Assembly: GCA_964472545.1 (NCBI GenBank)
Contig: CAYYNP010000268.1
Span: forward strand, 1-13,798
Source: CAYYNP01 sp964472545
GTDB lineage: Bacteria; Planctomycetota; Planctomycetia; Pirellulales; Thermoguttaceae
DNA length: 13,798 bases
Direction: 5' to 3'
Position 1 is the first letter of the stretch. Each line of letters opens with the position of its first letter. Positions 5,512-12,734 of the stretch are shown here, piece after piece. The position numbers were made by a program, and so were the translations under genes. The notes beneath the pieces are model-generated. The model was not told the origin of the DNA, made no database searches, and saw nothing but the letters and a program-made list of their open reading frames with translations.

Positions 5512-7740
5512 CTAGAGCTTGAAGTCGTCCTTGGGCGGCTTCTCGGCGGGCTGCTTCGGATCGTCGGCCAGTTCGTCGCCCTGTTCGAGTGCGCCTTCGC
5601 GATAGAGCGGCATGTGGCGGTAGTAGACCATTAGCGTCATTGCCGACATGGCCGTGCAGTAGAGGCGGCCGCCCTTGCTGGCGCCGCGGTCGCCGCCGGC
5701 AAAATGCCAACTGCCCTTGGTGTGGCCGTTCTGCGATTGGGAGTTGACCAGCGAGTCGCGCATCCGCGGGTTCCACGCCTTCCAAGGCTCGCCGCCGAAG
5801 TGCTTCATCACCTGCGTGGCGTAGTAGTTGTAGTACATGTTGCCTTGGACGGGGCCCGTGGCGTTGAGATCCTGAACGCCGCCGATGATGCCCTGGTGGT
5901 CCTTCGCCCAGCCGAGATACATCCGGCAGAGCAGGCCGATGGCTTGGGTGGCCTTGCTGGAGCGTCCCTTGTCCGTGTAGCCGTAGTCGGAGCCGTAGTC
6001 GTCCATCTGTACGTGGTTTAAGAACGCATTGGCGCCGATCATGGAGCCGTTCGGCACGCGGAGGTAGGCCATCCGCCCGCTCATCAGTCCCATCAACTGC
6101 CAGCCGACAACCGAGGTGTCGCCGGCCTGACGGGGCTCGTATCGCCATCCGCCGCCGACGGGGTCCTGGGCGTAGACCACGAAGTTCAACGCCGCCTGGG
6201 CCGCTTTGCCCAGCCCGGGCACGGCGATCGCCTTTTGCTGCGGTTCCTTGTTGTCCTCGCCGCCCTTGCCGTCGTATTCCATGATCCGCTTCTTGCGGAG
6301 CCAGGCGTCGTCGACCTGCATGCCGTAGGCTTCGCAGAGCGCGATGGTGGCCAGGCCGTGGGAATACATCCGCCCGCCGTTCTCGCCCATGCAGCCGCGG
6401 CGGTCCATGCTCCGCATCAGGAACGTCAGCCCGCCGGCCACCGTCCGCTGATACTTGCCCACTTGGTGCGTCTGTCCGGCGCCGAGAAACGGCAGCACAC
6501 CCAGCGCCGTGGCGGCCACCCGGGCTTCGGGCATGTCGCCGGAATTGGGGCACTTTCCGAGGCAGGTGGGGGCCAGGTGATGGTGGAACGACCAGCCGCC
6601 GTCGGGCATCTGGTGGTCGGCCAACCATTTTAGGGCGTCGTTCACCGCCTGCTCGCTCTCCGGCGTGGCACCACGTCCCAAGGCGTCGCCGCGTCGCCCG
6701 CCACGTCCACCCATCCCGCCGCCGGTGCCGTTGAGGCCGTAGCCGGTGCCGCGGTCTCCCTTACCCGTCCCCGGTTGGTCCTTATTGCCAAAACCGGTCC
6801 CGGTCCTCGAAAGGATGTCGTTTTCCGGGGCTTTGAATTCGCTATCGTCGATCAAGAACTGCGAAGCTGAATTGATCCCCTCCATCGCCAGCAGGTTGTC
6901 GATGTCCGGTTCCAGCGGCTCCGGCTCGGGCCGGTCGACGATATCGCCGCCCTGCTCCACGTCGAATTCGTCGAAGATCTCGAACAATTCGAGTTCCTCG
7001 AAGACAACGTCTTCCAGCGGGTCCTCTTCCGCGATGATCTCATTCGAGTCGGCGGCCAGGGAAATCGTCCAAAGCGCCAGCACGACGCCGATCACCACGT
7101 GTACCGCCATGCTCACGGCCCAGCTTGGATGCTCGGAGACGACGTCGCGCCACCAGACGGTCACCGCGCCCTCTTCCTCCCGCTGTTCCATCTCTTCGCG
7201 AACGCCGATCGCCTTGCGGCCCTCGCGCCAGCCGTGGCTGTCGACGGTCTCCGCGCTCTGTTGCTTCTGCTCTTCGGTCAGCAAGATGGGAGCGGCCAGA
7301 CCCGCGGCCGACTTTTTGGCCGCGCCGGCGGCCTGCCCGTTCGTCTTGGCCGTCGATTGCCCAGTCGGGGCAGAGGTGTCGATCTGCGGTGCTTCTTCCG
7401 ACGGTGTCTCCTCGACGGGCGATTCCGCGGTAGCGGGCGCGCTGACATCGACCGGGATCGGGGCTGCCAAAGACGATCCGACACCCGTGGAAGTCGGCGC
7501 AGAAGGCTCCACCGGGATGGGAGTTGGTGGGGCCGAATCTACGGGAATTGGCGCCGAGGGGGACGACACTGGAGCCGACGTGTCGACCGGAATGGGCGCC
7601 GGGGGCGACGAATCGATCGCTGCGGCGACAATTGGCACGGCAGTTGGGACACCGCCTCCTGCGGCCGGCTCGGTCTCTTCTAGCGGCTGTGCCCGCAACA
7701 ACCGAGCCGGTCCTTTTCCCGCTCCAGATGGCTGCGCCAT
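5512..7740 (-). CDS. Membrane-anchored QW-motif (squalene-cyclase/prenyltransferase-type repeat) protein
   Basis: 742 residues. In order: a proline/alanine/valine-rich N-terminal region with IPVD repeats (42-126); a charged stretch (155-205); one transmembrane helix WAVSMAVHVVIGVVLALW (207-224), which with its charged flanks suggests a type II anchor; a very acidic stretch (236-283); a glycine-rich linker (312-356); and an alpha/alpha-barrel-like domain (360-710). That domain has the QW motif QMPDGGW (377-383), QDPVGGGW (525-532) and a weaker KGSW (675-678), each near helices like those of squalene-hopene cyclases and prenyltransferase beta subunits. No DxDD cyclase motif was found, so enzymatic cyclisation is not supported; such proteins are common and uncharacterised in planctomycetes. 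The start is set at the ATG at 7740, with GGAGG 9 bases upstream; a longer reading frame to 7800 lacks such a site. Downstream of dxs, but 350 bases away and with its own candidate promoter. Confidence 0.8.
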   Translation of the reverse strand: MAQPSGAGKGPARLLRAQPLEETEPAAGGGVPTAVPIVAAAIDSSPPAPIPVDTSAPVSSPSAPIPVDSAPPTPIPVEPSAPTSTGVGSSLAAPIPVDVSAPATAESPVEETPSEEAPQIDTSAPTGQSTAKTNGQAAGAAKKSAAGLAAPILLTEEQKQQSAETVDSHGWREGRKAIGVREEMEQREEEGAVTVWWRDVVSEHPSWAVSMAVHVVIGVVLALWTISLAADSNEIIAEEDPLEDVVFEELELFEIFDEFDVEQGGDIVDRPEPEPLEPDIDNLLAMEGINSASQFLIDDSEFKAPENDILSRTGTGFGNKDQPGTGKGDRGTGYGLNGTGGGMGGRGGRRGDALGRGATPESEQAVNDALKWLADHQMPDGGWSFHHHLAPTCLGKCPNSGDMPEARVAATALGVLPFLGAGQTHQVGKYQRTVAGGLTFLMRSMDRRGCMGENGGRMYSHGLATIALCEAYGMQVDDAWLRKKRIMEYDGKGGEDNKEPQQKAIAVPGLGKAAQAALNFVVYAQDPVGGGWRYEPRQAGDTSVVGWQLMGLMSGRMAYLRVPNGSMIGANAFLNHVQMDDYGSDYGYTDKGRSSKATQAIGLLCRMYLGWAKDHQGIIGGVQDLNATGPVQGNMYYNYYATQVMKHFGGEPWKAWNPRMRDSLVNSQSQNGHTKGSWHFAGGDRGASKGGRLYCTAMSAMTLMVYYRHMPLYREGALEQGDELADDPKQPAEKPPKDDFKL
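7363..7617 (-). repeat. In-gene IPVD/SAP short amino-acid repeats
   Basis: Within the QW-motif protein, IPVD/E occurs at residues 50, 65, 75 and 95, each followed by a residue and SAP or a close variant (IPVDTSAP, IPVDSAPP, IPVEPSAP, IPVDVSAP). Degenerate copies flank them (IDSSPPAP at 42, IDTSAPTG at 120). The spacings of the four good copies are 15, 10 and 20 residues, all multiples of five. The underlying codons differ, so the pattern is conserved at protein rather than DNA level. Confidence 0.65.
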
Positions 7741-7749
7741 GATGCGATT

Positions 7750-7755
7750 CCTCCA
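7750..7755 (-). promoter_or_regulatory. Ribosome binding site fixing the QW-protein start
   Basis: On the - strand TGGAGG lies 9 bases before the ATG at 7740. It selects this ATG over the in-frame upstream start near 7800. Confidence 0.7.
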
Positions 7756-7811
7756 GAAATCACGATAGCTCGCCCGAGCCACTCGCCGAAACCGCCCCAA
7801 TATCCCCCGTC

Positions 7812-7820
7812 AGTATAACA
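7812..7820 (-). promoter_or_regulatory. Candidate extended -10 promoter for the QW-motif gene
   Basis: On the - strand TGTTATACT matches TGnTATAAT with one mismatch and would give a leader of about 65 bases ahead of the ATG at 7740. No good -35 box is seen, as expected for an extended -10 promoter. It supports separate transcription from dxs. Confidence 0.4.
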
Positions 7821-8009
7821 CTCGGCACTCCTGCTGCCTAGGCTGTGACCGTTCTGTCTGGCCGGAAGGCGTCATGCCGACACCGACCTCGCTCAGCGGC
7901 AGGGCGTGGTCACGCTGCCCCATCTCCAACTCGCCGTTTACGGTGCAGACTATTCCCGTCCACCAGGAAGGGAGGCGGCTTGCACGCAATTGTTGGGGCG
8001 CATTGCGTA

Positions 8010-8040
8010 AATCCGTTCAGTCGACCCCCCCGAACGGATT
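8010..8040 (-). terminator. Hairpin downstream of dxs, possible terminator
   Basis: AATCCGTTC (8010-8018) pairs perfectly with GAACGGATT (8032-8040) across a 13-base loop containing a run of seven C (G on the - strand). It lies 51 bases past the dxs stop. On the - strand the stem is followed by only a short T run, so intrinsic termination would be weak. The gap 7741-8090 otherwise holds the QW-gene leader and promoter; no gene is supported in it. Confidence 0.4.
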
Positions 8041-8090
8041 GGCGGCACCGGCTCGTAGCAACTTGTCTTCGGCTGACGCTGCGCGGCGTG

Positions 8091-10028
8091 TTAAGAGCGT
8101 GACGCTGGCAACCGGTTGACGGACTCGCCGGCCGGCGAACTCTCGACCAGTTCACGACACATCGTAGCGATCCCGTCGGCATCCAGACCGAGGTCGTGCA
8201 GCAATTCCGCTCGGGTGCCGTGCTCGACGAATTGATCGCCCACGCCCAGACGGCGGAGCATGCTCGTATTCAGCCCGGCGTCGTTGGCCGCTTCCAACAC
8301 GGCACTGCCGAAGCCGCCCATCAGCGCCCCTTCCTCGACCGTCAGCACGAACGGCGACCGCCGTACGGCGTCGAGGATCGTCTCCGTGTCGAGCGGCTTG
8401 ACGAAACGGGCGTTGATGACTCCCACGTCAAGGCCGTCGTCGGCCAGTCGGTTGGCCGCCTCGAGACAATCCGCCAACACGGTTCCACAGGCGACGATCG
8501 TTCCGTCGCCGCCGAAGCGAACCGTTTGGGCAACCCCCAACTCGACCGGGGCAAACTCATAGTCGAGCGTCTCGGCCGGCGTTTTGGGATACCGGATGGC
8601 CGTGGGGCCCCGATGCGAAAGGGCCAACTCGAGCATCGGCGCCACGTCGCGCTCCTCGCCGGGGGCCATCACCACCATGTTGGGAAATGGGCGGAGATAG
8701 GTCAGATCGAACACGCCGTGGTGCGTCGGGCCGTCGGGCCCTACCACGCCGGCCCGATCCAACAGCAACGTCACCGGCAGATTCTGCAACGCCATCTCCT
8801 GGAAGATCTGATCGTAACTCCGTTGCAGGAACGTGCTGTAGATATCGACCACCGGCCGCAGACCGGTCTTGGCCAGCCCGGCGGCGAAGGCCACCGCGTG
8901 CGACTCGCAGATCCCCACGTCGAAGAACCGATCGGGGAATTCGTCGCGGACCGGTTCGAGCATGTTGCCCTGACACATCGCCGCGGTAATCGCCACCACG
9001 CGGCGATCGCGGCGCATCGCTTCCAGCAGCGCGTCGCGTACGACCTGGGTATACGGCCGCGAGCGGCCCGATCTCAGCGACACCAGCGCTCCGTTTTGGC
9101 GGGAGAACGGGGCCGGTGCGTGGAACGAGGTGGGATCTTCGGCCGCCGGCTTGAAGCCGTGTCCCTTTTCGGTGACCACGTGTAGCAACACGGGTCCTTG
9201 GAACTTCCTCGCCATGACCAGATACTTCTGCATCTGGCGGATATTGTGCCCGTCCAGCGGGCCGACGTAGCGGAAGCCCATCTCCTCGAAGAGCATGCCG
9301 CCGAGCAGTCCGGCCTTGACCGCGTTCTTGACTTGCATCAGAAAGCGTTCCACCGGGTCGCCGATCACCGGCACCTTGGTCAACACGCGTTGGACCTCGA
9401 GCTTCAGCCCGGTGTAGAACGAGGTCATTCGCAGCCGGTCGAGCGAGTTGGCCAGCCCGCCCACCCGAGGGCAGATCGACATCTTGTTGTCGTTGAGGAT
9501 CACCGTGAGGTTCTTGCGCAAGCCCCCGGCGTTGTTCATCGCCTCGAAGACCACGCCGGAGCTGAACGCGCCGTCGCCGATCACGGCCACCGTGTGGCGA
9601 TCGGATTCGTCGCGGCCGTCGGCGCGCGTCAGATCGTCGCCGCACTTCAGACCCAGCGCCGTGGCCACCCTGCATACGGCGTGTGCGGTCAGCATCGGGT
9701 CGTACGGGCTTTCGGCCGGATTGGGATAGCCCATCAACCCGCCCTTGACGCGCATCGTGGCGAATTCGTCGTAGCGGCCGGTGATCATCTTGTGTGGATA
9801 GATCTGATGACCGGTGTCCCAGATCAGCCGGTCGTGACTGAAATCGAAGGTGGTGTGCAGGGCTAGCGTGAGCTCGATCACGCCCAAGTTCGAGGCGAAA
9901 TGGGCCGTACGCGTGCTGGCCAGCCGACAAAGCGCGTCGCGCATCTCGGCGGCCAACTGCCGCAGTTGTTTCTTCGACAGACCTTGCAGGTCCCGGGGAG
10001 AACCGATCGTCGAAAGCAAGCGGTCCAT
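8091..10028 (-). CDS. dxs: 1-deoxy-D-xylulose-5-phosphate synthase
   Basis: Condenses pyruvate and glyceraldehyde 3-phosphate to DXP with thiamine diphosphate, the entry step of the MEP isoprenoid pathway. 645 residues (E. coli 620). Seen: AHFASNLG with the conserved early His (43), WDTGHQIYPHK (70-80), the ThDP motif GDGAF (151-155) with NDN at 179-181, GPLDGHN (256-262), ICESHAVAFAAG (373-384) with the catalytic Glu375, YSTFLQRSYDQ (397-407), DRAGVVGPDGPTHHG (424-438), and a transketolase C-domain. Two blocks differ from the textbook form: residues 113-124 read LTAHAVCRVATA where most DXS have a GHSSTSISAA-like block, and 348-357 read TAAMCQGNML instead of TAAMxxGTGL. The ATG overlaps the ispA stop by one base (TAATG), with AAAGGA (10036-10041) 7 bases upstream, so translation is probably coupled to ispA. 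Confidence 0.95.
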   Translation of the reverse strand: MDRLLSTIGSPRDLQGLSKKQLRQLAAEMRDALCRLASTRTAHFASNLGVIELTLALHTTFDFSHDRLIWDTGHQIYPHKMITGRYDEFATMRVKGGLMGYPNPAESPYDPMLTAHAVCRVATALGLKCGDDLTRADGRDESDRHTVAVIGDGAFSSGVVFEAMNNAGGLRKNLTVILNDNKMSICPRVGGLANSLDRLRMTSFYTGLKLEVQRVLTKVPVIGDPVERFLMQVKNAVKAGLLGGMLFEEMGFRYVGPLDGHNIRQMQKYLVMARKFQGPVLLHVVTEKGHGFKPAAEDPTSFHAPAPFSRQNGALVSLRSGRSRPYTQVVRDALLEAMRRDRRVVAITAAMCQGNMLEPVRDEFPDRFFDVGICESHAVAFAAGLAKTGLRPVVDIYSTFLQRSYDQIFQEMALQNLPVTLLLDRAGVVGPDGPTHHGVFDLTYLRPFPNMVVMAPGEERDVAPMLELALSHRGPTAIRYPKTPAETLDYEFAPVELGVAQTVRFGGDGTIVACGTVLADCLEAANRLADDGLDVGVINARFVKPLDTETILDAVRRSPFVLTVEEGALMGGFGSAVLEAANDAGLNTSMLRRLGVGDQFVEHGTRAELLHDLGLDADGIATMCRELVESSPAGESVNRLPASRS

Positions 10029-10954
10029 TATCGATTCCTTTCGAGGACGTATTGCGCCAGCGCTTCCAGCACCGCCGCACGAGTTCCAAAGGACACCAGC
10101 GCCCGACAAGCGGCGTCGATCAACGCCTCGGCCCGCCGCGTACTCTCCGCCACGCCCAGCAGGCCGGGAAAGGTCAGCTTTCCCCGCTGCGCGTCTTTGC
10201 CCACCCGTTTGCCGACGGTCTGCCAGTCGCTCTGCACGTCGAGCAGATCATCGGTGATCTGAAAGGCCAGCCCAAGCCGCCGGCCGTAGTCGTCCAGGGC
10301 GGCCAGTTGATCGGCGTGGGCGTTGGCCGTCAATGCGCCGAGCCGTAGCGAGGCGCGAATCAATGCACCGGTCTTGCGGGCGTGGAGCGATTCGAGCGCG
10401 GCGAGCCGGCCGCCCCCTTCGGTGTCGGCCGTCTCGCTCGGGCTGCCGCCAGAGGCGGCGATGTCGTCGGCCTGCCCGCCGACCATGCCGCACGGGCCGG
10501 CCGCCTCGGCCAGCGTGGCACAACACGCGGCGGCCACCTCAGGCGGTTGAACCTGCCCGGCCAGCAACTCGAAGGCCATGCTCAGCAACGCGTCGCCGGC
10601 GAGAATCGCCACCGCCTCGCCGTACTTCTTGTGGCAGGTCGGTTGGCCTCGCCGCAGATCGTCGTCGTCCATCGCCGGCAGATCGTCGTGTACCAGCGAG
10701 TAGGCGTGCACCATTTCCACGGCGCAGGCAGCCGGCATGGCCGCGTCGATCGTCCCGCCACATGCTTCGGCCGCCGAAAGAGCCAGCATCGGGCGGAGCC
10801 GCTTGCCGGGAGCCAGGACACTGTACCGGATCGCTTCTCGCAACTCGTCAGGGCACCCGCTGCCGATCTGGGCATACTTGGCCAACGCGACATCGATACG
10901 GTCGCGAATCGGACCGGCATGCTGAGCAAACGAGAGCAACTGAGTTTCTGGCAT
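10028..10954 (-). CDS. ispA: Polyprenyl synthetase, farnesyl-diphosphate-synthase type
   Basis: Condenses isopentenyl diphosphate with allylic diphosphates in the cytosol. 308 residues (E. coli IspA 299). Seen: GKRLRPML (50-57); the first Asp-rich motif within SLVHDDLPAMDDDDLRRG (86-103), with the two-residue insertion (DDxxxxD) of bacterial FPP synthases; Y85 five residues before it, an aromatic that limits product to C15; KTGALI (194-199); the second Asp-rich motif QITDDLLDV (232-240, DDxxD at 235-239); and GKDAQRGKLTFP (252-263). The likely product is farnesyl diphosphate; geranylgeranyl diphosphate is not excluded. The segment after GQADD (160-164) is glycine- and serine-rich, probably a loop. 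It ends in a one-base overlap with dxs and begins 182 bases after xseB. No strong ribosome binding site is seen before the ATG. Confidence 0.93.
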   Translation of the reverse strand: MPETQLLSFAQHAGPIRDRIDVALAKYAQIGSGCPDELREAIRYSVLAPGKRLRPMLALSAAEACGGTIDAAMPAACAVEMVHAYSLVHDDLPAMDDDDLRRGQPTCHKKYGEAVAILAGDALLSMAFELLAGQVQPPEVAAACCATLAEAAGPCGMVGGQADDIAASGGSPSETADTEGGGRLAALESLHARKTGALIRASLRLGALTANAHADQLAALDDYGRRLGLAFQITDDLLDVQSDWQTVGKRVGKDAQRGKLTFPGLLGVAESTRRAEALIDAACRALVSFGTRAAVLEALAQYVLERNR

Positions 10955-11043
10955 CGACTGGGGGATCTGCGGGAACTACGGTGGTTGTCGATGTCTGGAA
11001 GACGGTCGAGTGGCGGGCAAACGCCGAGCCTTCCAGCGACTCA

Positions 11044-11072
11044 ATTCTAGAACAACCCCTCGGCTGCGTCCA
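11044..11072 (-). promoter_or_regulatory. Candidate sigma70-type promoter for ispA-dxs
   Basis: On the - strand TGGACG (-35, at 11067-11072) and TAGAAT (-10, at 11044-11049) are separated by exactly 17 bases. They match the consensus at 4 of 6 and 5 of 6 positions. The start would fall near 11037, leaving a leader of about 80 bases before ispA. Confidence 0.4.
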
Positions 11073-11113
11073 TGGCGGAATTGTCGTCCCCCGATGGGCC
11101 TATTTGGCCGGAT

Positions 11114-11128
11114 GCCCCTCGTTGGGGC
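11114..11128 (-). terminator. GC-rich hairpin just after xseB
   Basis: GCCCC (11114-11118) pairs with GGGGC (11124-11128) over a 5-base loop, starting 9 bases past the xseB stop on the - strand. A second small stem, GGCC/GGCC around TATTT, lies just beyond it near 11096-11110. No T-tract follows, so this is only a possible pause or terminator. Confidence 0.25.
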
Positions 11129-11136
11129 GGCTTGTT

Positions 11137-11406
11137 TCAGCCTCTTTTGGTCGCCTTCTTCTCCCCTGTCATCGTGGCTTCGTGTCGAAATGGCTCAGAG
11201 ATCGGCGTTCCGTCGGCGTCGACACCACTGAGCAACTCGATCCGCCGCTCGGCCTGATGCAAGAGGTCATATGACTGCCGAAGCAGCTTAACACCCTCTT
11301 CGTAGCTAGTCAGCGATTCGCTCAGCCCGATATCGCCCTCTTCCAGGACGTGGACGATCGCTTCGAGGCGTTTCATGGCCTGCTCGAAGTCGGGCTGGTC
11401 GGCCAT
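11137..11406 (-). CDS. xseB: Exodeoxyribonuclease VII small subunit
   Basis: Small subunit of exonuclease VII, which with XseA degrades single-stranded DNA to oligonucleotides. 89 residues (E. coli 80). The conserved block FEQAMKRLEAIVHVLEEGD (7-25), the SLTSYEEGVKLLRQ motif (31-44) and the second helix (46-59) are all present and typical of the family; the tail (70-89) is longer and basic (KKATKRG). The reading frame runs open far upstream through the antisense of other sequence, but homology begins at this ATG. No strong ribosome binding site precedes it. xseA, often adjacent in bacteria, is not in this window; the downstream ispA-dxs order matches E. coli. Confidence 0.92.
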   Translation of the reverse strand: MADQPDFEQAMKRLEAIVHVLEEGDIGLSESLTSYEEGVKLLRQSYDLLHQAERRIELLSGVDADGTPISEPFRHEATMTGEKKATKRG

Positions 11407-11435
11407 TTCGTTTTGGTGCTGTTTTTTAGCCAAGG

Positions 11436-11447
11436 GGAGACGTCTCC
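11436..11447. promoter_or_regulatory. 12-bp perfect palindrome upstream of xseB
   Basis: GGAGACGTCTCC reads the same on both strands and ends 29 bases before the xseB ATG. It sits inside a wider inverted repeat, GTGCTGTTT (11416-11424) with AAACAGCAC (11472-11480). This is the shape of a binding site for a dimeric regulator; no function is known. Confidence 0.3.
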
Positions 11448-11510
11448 GGTTTTTCGGCGCGGGTCGCCCTGAAACAGCACAAGATACCGCAGCCGGTCCG
11501 AGATCGCTAG

Positions 11511-11532
11511 AGGGATCGCTCGTCCGATCCCT
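11511..11532 (-). terminator. Hairpin at the end of the GYF_2 gene
   Basis: AGGGATCG (11511-11518) and CGATCCCT (11525-11532) form an 8-bp perfect stem with a 6-base loop. On the - strand it begins within the stop codon of the GYF_2-domain gene. It lacks a T-tract; it may terminate, pause, or protect the 3' end before xseB, which starts about 105 bases further on. Confidence 0.4.
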
Positions 11533-12695
11533 CATCGCCGGGTGCGGGGGGCAGCCGTATTCGCCCGAACCAGATTCCGAACCGAGTACACCAGGCTGAT
11601 CAACCAAACGAAGACGGCAGCCGAAAGCAGGCACAAGAGGATCGTCGGCCCCTTTCCGCCGGTCCAGGTATGGAGTTCGACGATGAACATCTGCAATGTC
11701 ACCCAGACGGCCTGGCAGAGCAACACGGCAATCAACACACGCGTCGATGTTGCAACGTCGTACTCCTTGAATTGTCTGGCCAATCTTCCCAGAAAGGTGA
11801 CAAACGCGACGTGGCTGAAGAGCCATCCCAATTGGTAACCCCACAAGACAGAACGCAGAATGAACACAGTCCAACTCGCTTCTCCTGCACGTGGGGCTGG
11901 TGCCTGTGGCTGGATTGCTCCGCGCGTTGCGTCCATGGTGGCCACGCCAAGAATCAGCATTAGGAACAGCAGCATCAAGAACGCCGTGATCGCAGCCCCG
12001 ATGACGGCTCCCCGAATGGCCGCGAACGCCGTCGTCCCGCGCGGCACGGCGGTACAGACACACCAACCCACGAAGATACCCACGACCGCTCCAAGGATGA
12101 CGAGCCCGGCCAAGCCGCCAAGAAGAAGCGCCCCGCGGTCGGGTTCGACTCGGTAGGCGCCTGGCTCCTCGGTGAGAATTCCGAAAAGGGCAAACGCCAG
12201 CAGCAGCGTAGCGATCAAGAACGCGGTCTGACAGATCAACGTGATCGACAGTCCCAAGCTGACGCTTGCCCAAGCGCGGCGATCCGTCCGGTCCAGTCCT
12301 TCGATCGGCGCCTTGCGCCGACGCCGATCTGCAACGCTCGTGTCGATGCAAAACGGATTCTCCGCCGCAGCGTCCGGCTCGGCAGCGTCTGCCGCCGAAG
12401 AGGCCGGGTCTTCGTCCGTCGGCCCGGCCGTCTCCGCCGTTTGATCGGCCGTCTCTTCCGTTTCCACGATTGCCTCGTCGGCAGGCGCCGGACTCTCCGG
12501 CTGCTCGACCGCCTTGCCAGAAGCGTCGAAAAGGCCGGGCACCAAACTGGCGGGCACACGATGCGACATGCCCTCCTCGCGCAACTCGGTGTCCGGCCGA
12601 ATCTTGCCTTTCTCAGCGAATGCCTTCAACTGGGCCGGCGAAAACGGCCCGATCTCACGCGCTCCCAGAGTCAGGTACCACTGCACGTCGGACAT
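11532..12695 (-). CDS. GYF_2-like domain polytopic membrane protein
   Basis: 387 residues, function unknown. The N-terminus reads as a GYF_2/DUF4339 domain: WYLTLGAREIGPFSPAQLKAF (6-26), then GKIRPDTELREEGM and VPASLVPGLF (47-56); the usual W of the 'EWVPAS' turn is replaced by R in SHRVPAS. These domains are thought to bind peptides or act as sensory adaptors. A long acidic, alanine/proline-rich linker follows (60-118), then a basic patch RRRRK (124-128). The C-terminal part holds about seven membrane helices (roughly 143-173, 189-215, 225-252, 275-303, 319-340, 350-373), some of them possibly double. The linker and GYF domain are presumably cytoplasmic. It starts 39 bases after the stop of the upstream membrane gene, so the two probably share a transcript. 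The ribosome binding site is weak (AAGAG). Confidence 0.75.
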   Translation of the reverse strand: MSDVQWYLTLGAREIGPFSPAQLKAFAEKGKIRPDTELREEGMSHRVPASLVPGLFDASGKAVEQPESPAPADEAIVETEETADQTAETAGPTDEDPASSAADAAEPDAAAENPFCIDTSVADRRRRKAPIEGLDRTDRRAWASVSLGLSITLICQTAFLIATLLLAFALFGILTEEPGAYRVEPDRGALLLGGLAGLVILGAVVGIFVGWCVCTAVPRGTTAFAAIRGAVIGAAITAFLMLLFLMLILGVATMDATRGAIQPQAPAPRAGEASWTVFILRSVLWGYQLGWLFSHVAFVTFLGRLARQFKEYDVATSTRVLIAVLLCQAVWVTLQMFIVELHTWTGGKGPTILLCLLSAAVFVWLISLVYSVRNLVRANTAAPRTRR

Positions 12696-12734
12696 CGGTT
12701 GCTCTTGCCGGGGAGGCTCAGCTGCGGCGTTCGA

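Noticed and set aside
5295..5522. 75-codon + strand frame whose ATG overlaps the Amt-like stop (ATGA)
   Set aside because: The overlap looks like coupling, but the frame runs through both hairpin repeats, is very Arg-rich, and ends inside the facing QW-motif gene. No recognisable motif.
5512..7740. Calling the QW-motif protein a squalene-hopene cyclase
   Set aside because: There is no DxDD catalytic motif, only three QW-like motifs, and the layout (anchor, acidic and glycine linkers) does not fit the enzyme.
7845..8119. Short + strand frames in the gap between dxs and the QW-motif gene
   Set aside because: Two overlapping frames of about 80 codons with no ribosome binding site and no motif; one runs into the dxs 3' end.
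8196..9185. 329-codon + strand frame opposite dxs
   Set aside because: Antisense of the conserved dxs 3' half; His/Arg/Gly-rich composition typical of reversed GC-rich coding sequence.
8557..10089. 510-codon - strand frame overlapping dxs in another frame
   Set aside because: A shadow of dxs; the Arg/Gly-rich low-complexity composition has no protein motif.
11137..12351. A 404-codon frame that could make xseB the tail of a larger fusion protein
   Set aside because: The upstream part overlaps the GYF_2-domain gene in a different frame and has shadow-like composition; XseB homology starts precisely at the internal ATG at 11406.
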